Shown: positions 52,546 through 62,130 of the stretch, in pieces
How the letters are laid out: each line of letters begins with the position of its first letter
How positions within the stretch are numbered: position 1 is the stretch's first letter
Source of the DNA: Halogranum rubrum
GTDB taxonomy: Archaea > Halobacteriota > Halobacteria > Halobacteriales > Haloferacaceae
Length of the DNA: 64,000 nt
Assembly (NCBI RefSeq): GCF_900114455.1
Contig: NZ_FOTC01000006.1
Span: 1 to 64,000, forward strand
Direction: 5' to 3'
The notes under the pieces: generated by a model
Databases searched by the model: none
Told to the model about the DNA's origin: nothing
Seen by the model: only the letters and a program-made list of their open reading frames with translations
Made by a program: the position numbers and the translations under genes

Positions 52546-54432
52546 ATGCCAGATTCTAGCAACTGGCGGGACGACCTGAGTACCAGACGCAGTTTCCTCA
52601 AGATGGGTGCAGTCGGCGGGGCAACACTGATTGCCGGCTGTTCCGGCGGCGAAACCCAGGGAACACCCGCACCCGGCGGCGACGGAGGGAGTAACGCGAA
52701 CGGCAGCGGCGGCGGAGGCGGACAAGCGTCGGGGAATCGGTTCCGAGTCTTCGACCCACTGACCAGCGGCGCCACCCCGACGGAGCGACACTTCAACCCG
52801 TGGAACCCATCCCAGACGGGATGTTGGCACCCGGGCGCAGCCGTCTTCGACCGTCTCGCCGTCTACAGTCCGACCCACAACGAAGCGTACCCACTCATCG
52901 CGAAGTCGTGGGAGATGGCCGACGAGAGTACGCTCGAAGTCACGCTCAACGACCAGTGGACCTGGCACAACGGCGACACGTTCGTCGCCCAAGACTGGGT
53001 GATGCAACAGGAGATGGAGCTAGCGATTCGCGCTGCGAGCGAAGACGCGTCGGAACCGCTCATCAATTCGGTCGAAGCGGTCGACGACCACTTCATCCGT
53101 ATCGGACTGAACACCGAGCTTTCGGAAATCTTCGCGGTTCAGAACACCATCGGCATCTACAACGGTAACCTCGCTCGGGGTGTGTTCACGAAGCACGACG
53201 ACGACCAGTGGGTCGACTGGCACGAACGGTTGGTCAACGGGTCCGGCCAAGAGAAGTCGGCCGCCGTCGAAGAGATTACCACGACGAAGTATCCGAAGGT
53301 TACAGACGACCCCATCGGCCACGGCCCGTTCCAGATCGCGGAGGTCGGTGACGACATCGTCATCATGGAGAAGTACGAGGACCACCCGAACGCCGACAAC
53401 ATCAACTTCGATCAGTTCTCGCTCAACCTCTTCTCGTCCAACCAGCCGACACAGCCATACTCGACGGGACAGGTCGACGCCGCGCACAAGGGGTTCCCGG
53501 TCCAAGACGACCTCAAGAGCCAACTCCCGGAAGGCCACAAACTGTTCCGCGAGGGACGGTCGAGCAACAAACTCTTCGCGTTCAACTGCGGTCACGGGGT
53601 CGAAGGGTACGATACGCCGTTCGAGAGTCCGAACGTCCGCAAGGCCGTCGCTCACGTGTTCAACCGTGAACAGGTCAAGCCACTCCTCCAAGGAGTCAAC
53701 CGGATGTTTGAGTGGGCACCGTGTCGTGTCCCCGGGAAGGTGCTCGAAGCAGGCGATCACGAGGCAGCCGAGTGGGTCGAAGACTTCACGCTATACGGGC
53801 AGAACGACACCGAACGGGCGGCAGAGCTTCTCCGAATGGAGGGCTACTCGAAGAACGGCGACAAGTGGATGACGCCCGACGGAGAGGCGTTCGGAATCAG
53901 TATCATGAACGGTGCGGACCGACAGGACATCTCGGTGCTGAAGCGGAACCTGACCGAGTTCGGCATCGACGTCACGCAGGAACAGGTCGACGACGCGACG
54001 TTCGACGAGCGGCGTAACAACGGCCGGTACGACATCATGCCCGACGGGTCGTCCGCGAACGGTGTCACAGCGCTCTGGTCGCTGGGTCTCGTTCCGGACT
54101 GGATTCAGTCGATTACGCACTTCAAGCCGGAACGCGAGGTTCCGATGCCCGTCGGCGACCCCGACGGCGGCAGCGGTACGAAGACCATCAACGTCGAAGA
54201 ACACATCCGACAGTGGCAGACGACGGGCGACTCCCAGTACCACAAGGAACTGCTGTGGTGGTGGAACCAGACGCTTCCCGAGGCAGAGATGATGTACCAG
54301 CCGGACGCCGGTGCGTACAACTCCACGAACTGGGAGATGGACGTGAGAGACGGAATCCTGAACGGCGTCGACGACGCTCTCTACATCGCACCGAAGATGC
54401 CGGACGGAGCACTGCGCTACGTGGGCGACTGA
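52546..54432 (+). CDS. ABC transporter substrate-binding lipoprotein, importer 2
   Basis: The 628-residue family 5 binding protein has a Tat lipoprotein signal (TRRSFLKMGAVGGATLIAGC), a Gly/Ser-rich linker, and the SBP_bac_5 core with TLEVTLNDQWTWHNGDTFVA and the later VRKAVAHVFNREQVKPLLQG. It is clearly distinct from the two binding proteins of importer 1. Placed after the pectin enzymes and before its own permeases and ATPase, it probably captures oligogalacturonides or related fragments outside the membrane. Start ATG 52546 fixed by the TATA element; an ATG five codons earlier is in frame but lies too close to the TATA box. Confidence 0.92.
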   Translation: MPDSSNWRDDLSTRRSFLKMGAVGGATLIAGCSGGETQGTPAPGGDGGSNANGSGGGGGQASGNRFRVFDPLTSGATPTERHFNPWNPSQTGCWHPGAAVFDRLAVYSPTHNEAYPLIAKSWEMADESTLEVTLNDQWTWHNGDTFVAQDWVMQQEMELAIRAASEDASEPLINSVEAVDDHFIRIGLNTELSEIFAVQNTIGIYNGNLARGVFTKHDDDQWVDWHERLVNGSGQEKSAAVEEITTTKYPKVTDDPIGHGPFQIAEVGDDIVIMEKYEDHPNADNINFDQFSLNLFSSNQPTQPYSTGQVDAAHKGFPVQDDLKSQLPEGHKLFREGRSSNKLFAFNCGHGVEGYDTPFESPNVRKAVAHVFNREQVKPLLQGVNRMFEWAPCRVPGKVLEAGDHEAAEWVEDFTLYGQNDTERAAELLRMEGYSKNGDKWMTPDGEAFGISIMNGADRQDISVLKRNLTEFGIDVTQEQVDDATFDERRNNGRYDIMPDGSSANGVTALWSLGLVPDWIQSITHFKPEREVPMPVGDPDGGSGTKTINVEEHIRQWQTTGDSQYHKELLWWWNQTLPEAEMMYQPDAGAYNSTNWEMDVRDGILNGVDDALYIAPKMPDGALRYVGD

Positions 54433-54566
54433 GCGATTCGGCGAAGCACACGACGACATTCGACGCGGTCCGACATCTGGCGGAACGCGCCTGTCCCTCT
54501 CTGCACCCGAGACGGTGTTTTCTGTGGCAACTGAATACTTATTAGGATTCGACCGTACCTACGCGT

Positions 54567-54764
54567 ATGGGGTTACTACAGTCGGCGTCACGAACTGTGC
54601 TGAGCATCGACGTGTTCATCCTGCTCCTGCTAGGTTTCTCGTTTCTCTATCTCCAGCCAGGGTCGAAATCGTACGTCGTCGCACAGGTGACGCTCATTCC
54701 GATTGCGCTCACGTTCATCGCGTGTATCGCCTTGATCTACACCGGGTGGGACCCGTTCGAGTGA
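54567..54764 (+). CDS. Small membrane protein, 65 aa, two transmembrane helices
   Basis: The product MGLLQSASRTVLSIDVFILL continues through a first helix (LLLGFSFLYL), a loop QPGSKSYVV, and a second helix (VTLIPIALTFIACIALIYTG), ending in an acidic tail. It lies between the binding-protein gene and the permease genes of importer 2, a place where no subunit is normally expected. The layout is like that of the 77-residue protein at 26035, including the PG-x-x-Y loop. It may be an accessory membrane protein; function unknown. Confidence 0.65.
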   Translation: MGLLQSASRTVLSIDVFILLLLGFSFLYLQPGSKSYVVAQVTLIPIALTFIACIALIYTGWDPFE

Positions 54765-54965
54765 ACCGCTCGAACTCTACTGGGTGTCGGTTCACTCGAC
54801 GCGGAGCATCGTCCGAGAGCGTCCCGCCTTCCTTCCACTAGAGTCGAGAGTTCGGAGTAGCCGACAGTAGGTCGAGTACGAATAGGTTGCTACCCAGAAT
54901 CTCAATACTGGGTTCATGAGTAACATTCATTAGGGTGGTCTCTAAACGATTTGCGTACCCACACC

Positions 54966-55970
54966 ATGGCAACAATTGACTGGCGTATAAGGCGACTAGC
55001 GCAGACAGTGTTCACTGTTTGGGCTGTGACCACGCTCTCGTTCGTTCTGGTACGGCTGATGCCCGGAAATCCGATGGGGGCGATGGTTCGACAGTTAGAG
55101 CAACAGGGCGTCGACCCGGTCCGGGCGCGACAGCTCGTCGAACTCCGGTTGACGATCGACCCCAACGAACCGATTCCGATCGCGTACGTAGACTACATCG
55201 TGAACGTCCTCTCCGGGAATCTGGGACAGTCCGTCTACTACGCAGAGCCAGTCACGCAGATTCTCGCACAGGCGATGCCGTGGACCTTGTTCGTTCTTAG
55301 CTGGTCGCTCTTCATCAGTTTCTTTATCGGTATCGTGGCCGGCGCACTGATGGCCTACTGGGAGGGCGGGAAGTTCGACGTCGGCTTGACCTCGTGGGCG
55401 ATTCTGATGGGCTCTATCCCGTACTACGTGTTGGCGTTCCTGCTCCTCATCTTCCTGGCGTACAGACTGAACTGGTTCCCGACGAGTGGGCGCGCACCGA
55501 CTGGCGTCCCAGCCGGGTTCAACTGGCCGTTCATCAAAGGAATCGTTCACCACGCCACCTTACCCGTCCTCTCGATGCTCGTCGCGTCGGGCGTCGCTTC
55601 GCTGGGGATGCGCGGAAACAGTATCCGTGTACTTGGGTCGGACTACCTCCGAGTTGCCCGTCTACGAGGACTCTCTGACACGACGATTTCGACGCAGTAC
55701 ATCGCCAGAAACGCCGTTCTCCCGATGTACACGTCGTTCCTCATCAGCATCGGCGAGATGTTCGGTGGGTCGGTCGTTCTGGAGCAGGTGTTCCAGTACC
55801 GAGGACTGGGGTACTACCTCCTGGCGGCGACCTACCAACGGGACTACCCCCTGATGATGGGTGGGTTCGTCCTGATCACGGTGGCAGTCGTGCTCGCGTT
55901 GCTGATTGCCGATCTGACCTACGGACTCGTCGACCCCCGCGCAGGAGGACAGAACAGTGACTCGTACTGA
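54966..55970 (+). CDS. ABC transporter permease (DppB type), importer 2
   Basis: The 334-residue protein starts with a helix (LAQTVFTVWAVTTLSFVLVR), then the outer-loop segment LMPGNPMGAMVRQLEQQGVD, and has DYLRVARLRGLSDTTISTQY as coupling motif. About six membrane helices are visible. It differs from the importer 1 permease but keeps the family ends (IADLTYGLVDPRAG). The start ATG 54966 was chosen because the five codons before it add only polar residues. The shared 13-mer GTCTCTAAACGAT lies 16 bases upstream. Confidence 0.92.
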   Translation: MATIDWRIRRLAQTVFTVWAVTTLSFVLVRLMPGNPMGAMVRQLEQQGVDPVRARQLVELRLTIDPNEPIPIAYVDYIVNVLSGNLGQSVYYAEPVTQILAQAMPWTLFVLSWSLFISFFIGIVAGALMAYWEGGKFDVGLTSWAILMGSIPYYVLAFLLLIFLAYRLNWFPTSGRAPTGVPAGFNWPFIKGIVHHATLPVLSMLVASGVASLGMRGNSIRVLGSDYLRVARLRGLSDTTISTQYIARNAVLPMYTSFLISIGEMFGGSVVLEQVFQYRGLGYYLLAATYQRDYPLMMGGFVLITVAVVLALLIADLTYGLVDPRAGGQNSDSY

Positions 55971-56045
55971 ACAGCGATTCGGAACCCCGAACACCTTGTC
56001 TCACCAAGAGAGTCGGGGAGTACGCGACACGGGAGAAGTGACGCC

Positions 56046-57137
56046 ATGACTGATCACACCATCGAAGACTTACTGAGCGACGACGAACCGACCGAGACGC
56101 CGGACGACGGCGACGCTCGAACCGACGGCGGCAGTGTCACCTCGCCGTTCGACGTCGTCTCACAGTACGAAGAGACACGTCGTGACCGGTACCGAAAGCT
56201 GTACGACGCCTACGTCTACGCCCCAGTCTCGATCATCTGGAAGGACTGGCGTGCACGGATCGGGTTCACCATCGTCGCCTTCTATCTGCTGATGGGGACT
56301 GTCGGTCCACTACTCGTCGACGAGGCCGTCGTCGCAGAAGGCCCGGCACTCGCACAACCGTTCGAGAACTGGGCGTACCCACTGGGAACCGACGACATGG
56401 GTCGGGACCTCTTCTCGCAGGTAGTCAACGCGACACCGGAGATGCTGAAGATGATCACCTCGGGGGCGTTGTTCACGGTCATCGTCGGTACGACGGTCGG
56501 CGGTATCGCCGGCTACAAGGGTGGAACGGCCGACACGGTGCTGAGTTCCATCACCGACGTGTTCATCAACATTCCGGCGTTCCCGCTCGTCATGGTGCTG
56601 GCGCTGTTGCTCCCCATCGGCGGCAACCCGTGGGTGATCGGCATTCTCCTCTGTGTCGCCTCGTGGGGCGGACTCGCCCGAGCGATTCGGTCGCAGGTGT
56701 TGACGCTTCGGCAGGAACCGTTCATCGAGGCCGCTCGCGCAATCGGCGTCCCGACGCCGAAGATCGTCTTCAAGGAGATCATCCCGCATCTGATGCCGTT
56801 CGTCGTCATCAACCTCACGAACGCTGCACGGCGGGTCATCTTCGAGGCGGCCGCGCTGTACTACCTCGGCATCCTCCCGTTCGAGAACCTCAACTGGGGG
56901 GTGACGCTGAACCTGGCGTACACGGCCGGCGCACACTACAGACCACAGGCGCTTCACTGGTTCATCGTTCCGATGGTTGCAATCGTGTTCATCTCCATCG
57001 GGCTGATACTGCTCGGTCAGTCGCTCGACCGAGTGTTCAACCCGCGCGTCCGGGCGCGTCACGAGAAGACGACCGAAGCGACGGAGGACCCCGAAGAGGG
57101 TGACGGAACGAACACGGATGTCGTCGGTGGACTCTAA
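56046..57137 (+). CDS. ABC transporter permease (DppC type), importer 2
   Basis: The 363-residue protein has an acidic N-terminal tail of about 60 residues, then membrane helices and the coupling motif EAARAIGVPTPKIVFKEIIP. LGTDDMGRDLFSQVVNATPE is the typical DppC segment. It follows the DppB-type gene after 75 bases and precedes the ATPase gene by 12 bases. It completes the channel of importer 2. Confidence 0.92.
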   Translation: MTDHTIEDLLSDDEPTETPDDGDARTDGGSVTSPFDVVSQYEETRRDRYRKLYDAYVYAPVSIIWKDWRARIGFTIVAFYLLMGTVGPLLVDEAVVAEGPALAQPFENWAYPLGTDDMGRDLFSQVVNATPEMLKMITSGALFTVIVGTTVGGIAGYKGGTADTVLSSITDVFINIPAFPLVMVLALLLPIGGNPWVIGILLCVASWGGLARAIRSQVLTLRQEPFIEAARAIGVPTPKIVFKEIIPHLMPFVVINLTNAARRVIFEAAALYYLGILPFENLNWGVTLNLAYTAGAHYRPQALHWFIVPMVAIVFISIGLILLGQSLDRVFNPRVRARHEKTTEATEDPEEGDGTNTDVVGGL

Positions 57138-57149
57138 CGGAGACACAAC

Positions 57150-59354
57150 ATGACTATCTCACAAACGGACTACGAAAGCAGTTCGGCGAAAGGCGAAACG
57201 ATCATGGAGATACGGAACGCGTCGGTCTCGTTCGACATGGAACGAGGTGACTCGCGTGTTCTCGACTCTGTCGACCTCGACGTCCATCGAAACGAGGTAT
57301 TGGGCGTGGTCGGCGAGTCGGGGTCCGGCAAGTCGATGCTCGCCTCTGCGTTGCTCGACGCCATCGTGGACCCGGGCGTTCTCACGGGCGACGTCACCTA
57401 TTACCCCAAGAACGAGACGCCCGTCGACGTCCTCGACCTCGACAAGCAGGAACTCAAAGAGTTCCGCTGGGAACAGGTGTCGATGGTGTTCCAGGGGGCG
57501 ATGAGTTCGTTCAACCCGGTCCGAAAGATCAGCACCCACTTCATCGAGACGTTGAACGCCCACGACTACAACGTCGAGGAGGGGATGGAGCGTGCACAGC
57601 AACTGCTTCGAGACCTCTATCTCGACCCGGAACGGGTCCTCGACGCGTACCCGCACGAACTCTCCGGCGGGATGAAACAGCGGGCACTCATCGCGCTCAG
57701 TCTCATCCTCGAACCGGAGGTGCTCGTGATGGACGAACCGACGGCGGCACTCGACCTGCTGATGCAGCGGTCGATCATCTCGCTGCTCCAACAGATTCAG
57801 GAGCGGTACGACCTCACAATCGTCTTCATCACGCACGACCTGCCGCTCATCGCGGACCTCACCGACCGTATCGCCGTGATGTACGCCTTCGAAGTCGCCG
57901 AACTCGGGCCGACCGAGGAGATGCTGGAGCGGCCTGCGCATCCGTACACGCGACTCCTGTTGAAGTCGACGCCGAACTTGGAGTCGCCGATAGACGAGAT
58001 GCAACCGGTCGAAGGGAGTGCCCCAGACCCGGTGAACGTCCCGACTGGCTGTTCGTTCCACCCGCGTTGTCCGCTCGCGGACGACACCTGCAAGATGAAC
58101 GACCCCGAGGCGTACAACGTCGACGCCACCCACCACGTCCACTGTCACCACTGGGAGGAGTCGGCCGACGCGATACCAATGACGGAGTCGTCGACGTCGG
58201 TCGAAAGCCCGACAGACCGTATCGACCGTCCGACGACCCGAGCGACGCGCAGAAGCGGCGACCAACCGTTGGTGTCGCTGGACGACGTCGAAGTCCACTT
58301 CGAGAAGGAGAAGGGTTTCTTCGACTTCTTCTCCGACCCCGAGACGGTCAAAGCGGTCGACGGCATCTCTCTCGACATCTACGAACAGGACGCGGTGGTT
58401 CTCGTCGGCGAATCCGGTTGCGGAAAGACCACGCTCGGCAAGGCGGCGGTCGGACTGCAGCGACCGACCGGTGGGAGCATCAACTACCGCGGTGAGGACA
58501 TCTGGGACGTCCACGACTCGGGCGGGAGTGGCACGCTGGATTGGGGCGAGATACGTCGCTCGCTGCAAATCGTCCACCAAGACCCCGGGAGTTCGCTGAA
58601 CCCCCACCGCCGGGTCAAGACGAGCCTCGAAGAACCGCTCAAACGCTGGCACGACGACCTCGACGGCAACGACCGGAAACAGCGAATCTTGGGACTGCTC
58701 GACCACGTCGGCATGTCTCCGCCGGAGGACTACTTCGAGCGCTACCCGCACCAACTGAGTGGGGGTGAACAGCAACGCGTCGCCATCATCCGCGCGATGC
58801 TGATGAACCCCGACCTCATCCTCGCGGACGAACCGGTGAGCGCACTCGACGTGTCGCTGCGCGTCGAGATGATGGACCTGATGATTCAGCTGCAGGAGAT
58901 GTTCGACACGTCGTATCTGTTCATCAGTCACGACCTCTCGAACGCCCGGTACATCGCCGAGAAGACCGGCGGTCGAATCGGCGTCGTCTACCTCGGCGAA
59001 CTCGTCGAAATCGGTCCGCCCGAGCAGATTCTCCACAACCCGCAGCATCCGTACACGCAGGCGCTTCGCTGGGCGACGCCAGAACTCGAACTCGCGGCCG
59101 GAATGGGCGACGACCAGACCGGCGGATCGCCGATACGGAACATCGACATCCCGGACCCGACGAACCCGCCGAGTGGCTGTCACTACCACACCCGCTGCCC
59201 CGAGGCGCGAGAGGTCTGTAAGACGGACAGCCCCGCGTCTTACCAGGCCTCGGACGCGGAGAGTCACCGCGCGGCCTGCTTCCGCACTCTTGAGGACCAC
59301 GAGTACTGGAACAGCGACTCGATCGTCGACGAGGAGGAGAGTTTCGACGGCTGA
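57150..59354 (+). CDS. ABC transporter, fused double ATPase subunit (DppD-DppF type), importer 2
   Basis: The 734-residue protein has two ATPase domains. The first has Walker A GESGSGKS at 55-62, signature LSGGMKQR and Walker B VLVMDEPTAALD. The second has GESGCGKT, LSGGEQQR and ILADEPVSALD. Each half ends in the Cys-containing oligopeptide ATPase tail (GCSFHPRC, GCHYHTRC). It mirrors the fused ATPase of importer 1 in layout, so the fusion predates their divergence. It couples ATP hydrolysis to uptake through the two permeases encoded just upstream, in one operon with them. Confidence 0.93.
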   Translation: MTISQTDYESSSAKGETIMEIRNASVSFDMERGDSRVLDSVDLDVHRNEVLGVVGESGSGKSMLASALLDAIVDPGVLTGDVTYYPKNETPVDVLDLDKQELKEFRWEQVSMVFQGAMSSFNPVRKISTHFIETLNAHDYNVEEGMERAQQLLRDLYLDPERVLDAYPHELSGGMKQRALIALSLILEPEVLVMDEPTAALDLLMQRSIISLLQQIQERYDLTIVFITHDLPLIADLTDRIAVMYAFEVAELGPTEEMLERPAHPYTRLLLKSTPNLESPIDEMQPVEGSAPDPVNVPTGCSFHPRCPLADDTCKMNDPEAYNVDATHHVHCHHWEESADAIPMTESSTSVESPTDRIDRPTTRATRRSGDQPLVSLDDVEVHFEKEKGFFDFFSDPETVKAVDGISLDIYEQDAVVLVGESGCGKTTLGKAAVGLQRPTGGSINYRGEDIWDVHDSGGSGTLDWGEIRRSLQIVHQDPGSSLNPHRRVKTSLEEPLKRWHDDLDGNDRKQRILGLLDHVGMSPPEDYFERYPHQLSGGEQQRVAIIRAMLMNPDLILADEPVSALDVSLRVEMMDLMIQLQEMFDTSYLFISHDLSNARYIAEKTGGRIGVVYLGELVEIGPPEQILHNPQHPYTQALRWATPELELAAGMGDDQTGGSPIRNIDIPDPTNPPSGCHYHTRCPEAREVCKTDSPASYQASDAESHRAACFRTLEDHEYWNSDSIVDEEESFDG

Positions 59355-59517
59355 ACTGATTTCCTCGCTGTTCTGTCACGCCGTTTCACTTGTTTCATCA
59401 CCCGTCACGTGGTCTCCTTTCCTATCGTGACGGAACCTGTACCCGAGGTGGTGGCCGCCACTCGTCATTCGGCCAAACGCTTAACCCCCCTTCAGCCGTG
59501 GCAAGACGTAGTCAGCG

Positions 59518-60651
59518 ATGAAAATCAGAGACATCGAGACCATCCGGTTCACGTATCAGTCGACGAAGGTTCGCGACGAGAAGGGACACTCCCACCCCGG
59601 TCCGCCGCGTCAGAAGACGGGGAGTATCACGCACGTCGTCGTCGAGGGCGGGCCGGACGGCTACTGCACCGGCGGCGACGAACGAGCGAACGAGTTGGCG
59701 GCGAACTATCTCTCCGGAAAGGACCCGCTCGAACGAGAACAGCTCTGGCAGCAACTCAACCGGTCGCAACGCCTCCACAAGGGGACCTTCAGCGACTCGA
59801 ACGTCTGTCGTATCGACTGTGCTCTGTGGGACGTCGCCGGGAAGCACTTCGACGCCCCGGTCTACCGACTGCTCGGCGGACACAGAGAGCGAATCCCGGC
59901 CTACGGGAGTACGATGGTCGGCGACGACGACCCCGACGGGTTGGGGACGCCGGAGGCGTACGCCGACTTCGCGCTGGAACTACTCGAAGAAGGCTATCGG
60001 GCGCTCAAACTCCACACGTGGATGCCGCCGTACGACGCCGACCCAGACCGCGTCGTCGACGCCTGTCGCGCGGTTCGAGAGGCTGTCGGACCGGACGTCG
60101 ACCTCATGCTCGACTCGCACCACTACTACAGTCGCACGGAGGCGAAACGAATCGGGCAGGCGCTCACGGACCTCAACTTCAAGTGGTTTGAAGAGCCGAT
60201 GGACGAACACTCGATGTCTTCGTACGAGTGGCTGACGAACAACGTCGACGTACCAATCGTCGGTCCCGAGACGGCCGAGGGGCAGATGTACACGCGTGCA
60301 GAGTGGATCAAACGCGGTATCGCCGACATCAGTCGGGTCGGTGTGGCGGACGTCGGGGGTCTTACACCGGCGCTCAAGACGGTCCACCTCTGTCAGTCGT
60401 TCAACGTCCCGTGTGAAGTTCACGGTGGGAACGTACCGAACCTCCATCTTCTCGGTGCGATGGCGACGCCGGGCGAGTACTACGAACGAGGGCTCCTCCA
60501 TCCGAAGTACGACTACGACGCGGCGACGCCGTGGTTAGCGGAGACACCCGACCCACTCGACGACGAGGGCTACGTCAGAGTCCCGCAGTCACCCGGCCTC
60601 GGCTACTCGTTCGACTGGGAGTTCATCGACGAGCACCGGGTCGACGCCTGA
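59518..60651 (+). CDS. Mandelate racemase/muconate lactonizing enzyme family protein (enolase superfamily)
   Basis: The 377-residue enzyme has the capping domain (1-125) and a TIM barrel. Likely catalytic residues are the lysine of KLHTWMPPYDAD (a KxH variant), metal ligands in LMLDSHHYYSR, WFEEPMDEHS and VGPETAEGQ, and a histidine in CEVHGGNVPN. Such enzymes take a proton next to a carboxylate and usually dehydrate or cycloisomerise sugar acids. Its place after the pectin importer suggests an acid derived from galacturonate, for instance aldarate or aldarolactone, but this is inference. TATA-like cgcttaac about 37 bases upstream of the ATG. It converges with the SDR gene (14 bases). Confidence 0.85.
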   Translation: MKIRDIETIRFTYQSTKVRDEKGHSHPGPPRQKTGSITHVVVEGGPDGYCTGGDERANELAANYLSGKDPLEREQLWQQLNRSQRLHKGTFSDSNVCRIDCALWDVAGKHFDAPVYRLLGGHRERIPAYGSTMVGDDDPDGLGTPEAYADFALELLEEGYRALKLHTWMPPYDADPDRVVDACRAVREAVGPDVDLMLDSHHYYSRTEAKRIGQALTDLNFKWFEEPMDEHSMSSYEWLTNNVDVPIVGPETAEGQMYTRAEWIKRGIADISRVGVADVGGLTPALKTVHLCQSFNVPCEVHGGNVPNLHLLGAMATPGEYYERGLLHPKYDYDAATPWLAETPDPLDDEGYVRVPQSPGLGYSFDWEFIDEHRVDA

Positions 60652-60665
60652 CCGGAACTACCGAT

Positions 60666-61496
60666 TCAGTTCACCTCGTCGGAGTCCGAACCGCCGAACG
60701 ATTCCCACGAGAGTCCCTTTCCGACCGCTGCGACACCGCCGTCAACGGGGATGTTCGCCGCGGTAACGAACGATGCCTCCTCGGAGGCCAGAAAGCAGAT
60801 CGCATCGGCGACTTCCTTCGGAGCGGCCGCTCGCTTGAGGACGCCCGGGCCGTCCGCGTGCGGCGTCGTCCGTTCCTCGAAGAACCGCCGAGCAGCGGCC
60901 TCGTCGTCGGGTAGGTGGTACTCCGTGATGACCCACCCCGGTGAGACGGCGTTCACCCTGATACCGTCGGCGGCGTAGTCACAGGCCATATCTTGCGTCA
61001 TCGAGACGACTGCACCCTTCGTCGCGTCGTACTGCGACCAGTTCGGACGGGCGACCGTCGCACCGTTCGATGCGACGTTGACGATAGCGCCGCCGTCGTC
61101 CATGAGCGGAACCAGATATTTACAGCAGAACGCGACGCCCTTCAGATTCACCGCGAGGATTCGGTCCCAACTCTCCTCGTCGGCTTCGGTGACCGGTCGC
61201 GGGTCGACGCGAACGGCGGCGTTGTTTACGAGTACGTCGACGGATCCGAACTCGTCGGCGACCGTCTCGGACAGCCGTCTCACCGCTGCTTCGTCGCCGA
61301 CGTCCGTCTTGACGGCGAGTGCACGCCGATCTGTCTGCGAGCGAATCTCGGCTACCGTCGTGTCGGCAGCCTCGCGGTCACAGTCGACGACGGCGACAGA
61401 CGCTCCGTGCGTCGCAAGCCGCAGACAGGTCGCTGCGCCGATTCCACTGCCGCCGCCGGTGACGACGGCGGTCGTTCCGCTGAGGCGGTCTGACAT
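60666..61496 (-). CDS. Short-chain dehydrogenase/reductase (SDR)
   Basis: The 276-residue protein is a classical SDR: TAVVTGGGSGIGAATCLRLA (cofactor site TGxxxGIG), VDVLVNNAAVRVDP (NNA motif), the catalytic serine in GGAIVNVASNGATV, and YDATKGAV (YxxxK). The ending ASFVTAANIPVDGGVAAVGK is also usual. It would oxidise or reduce a sugar acid or sugar alcohol with NAD(P). The start is ATG 61496; the long open frame upstream is antisense to the PPC gene region and lacks protein character. It is divergent from the PPC-domain gene across 118 bases. Confidence 0.9.
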   Translation of the reverse strand: MSDRLSGTTAVVTGGGSGIGAATCLRLATHGASVAVVDCDREAADTTVAEIRSQTDRRALAVKTDVGDEAAVRRLSETVADEFGSVDVLVNNAAVRVDPRPVTEADEESWDRILAVNLKGVAFCCKYLVPLMDDGGAIVNVASNGATVARPNWSQYDATKGAVVSMTQDMACDYAADGIRVNAVSPGWVITEYHLPDDEAAARRFFEERTTPHADGPGVLKRAAAPKEVADAICFLASEEASFVTAANIPVDGGVAAVGKGLSWESFGGSDSDEVN

Positions 61497-61614
61497 GGTC
61501 GTACCGTCTCCCTCGCGGGAGATAACTACTTCGTCGGATAGTCTGCTCCTGTCGTCGGTAGTTCCTACGTGAACATTTATCACAGCGGGGGCCGCACCGA
61601 CGAGTGAGAAAGCG

Positions 61615-62049
61615 ATGAAAACGTTCGAATCTGACGACGGGCACGTTATCGTCCGTCTCGACCGCGGTGACCGAGCACTCGAATCACTCACCGATGCCTG
61701 CGAGGACCACGACGTCGACACCGGCGTCGTTGTCTCGGGAATCGCGACGTTCAGCAACCTCAACATCCACTACGTCGACCGAACCGACCTCCCGGAGGAA
61801 CAAGCCGACCGAAACGTCGACGTACAGCTCGACGGGGCGTGGGAGGTGACGAACGTCGGTGGCGTCGTCGCCGACGGCGAACCCCACCTCCACGTCACGG
61901 CGTTCGACGGCGAGCGGATGGTCGGCGGCCACCTCGAAGAGGGATGCGAGGTGAACGTCCTCGGCGAGTTCACGATCCGGAAGGTAGAGGGGTTGTCGCT
62001 GCACCGTCGACCGGGCGAACACGACGTGTCTCAGCTTCAGCATCGGTAG
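61615..62049 (+). CDS. PPC domain (DUF296) protein
   Basis: The 144-residue protein is a single PPC/DUF296 domain: RALESLTDACEDHDVDTGVV near the start, then ADGEPHLHVTAFDGERMVGG and HLEEGCEVNVLGEFTI, which carry the conserved HLH and GGHL metal-type motifs. Stand-alone bacterial and archaeal PPC proteins form trimers and some bind metal or DNA; the role is not settled. Here it lies between sugar-acid enzymes, divergent from the SDR gene. TATA-like catttatc at 61574-61581 about 37 bases before the ATG. Confidence 0.85.
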   Translation: MKTFESDDGHVIVRLDRGDRALESLTDACEDHDVDTGVVVSGIATFSNLNIHYVDRTDLPEEQADRNVDVQLDGAWEVTNVGGVVADGEPHLHVTAFDGERMVGGHLEEGCEVNVLGEFTIRKVEGLSLHRRPGEHDVSQLQHR

Positions 62050-62130
62050 AGAGGTTCGAAAACACGGTTCGACGAGAGTCGGTTGACAGTTACGAAACGA
62101 GCGATACGAACGATACGACCGTAACGACGG

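Noticed and set aside
57159-59300. A 713-codon open frame on the minus strand opposite the importer 2 ATPase
   Set aside because: High-GC antisense shadow of a certain gene; no domain, and Arg/Val/Asp-rich composition typical of such shadows.
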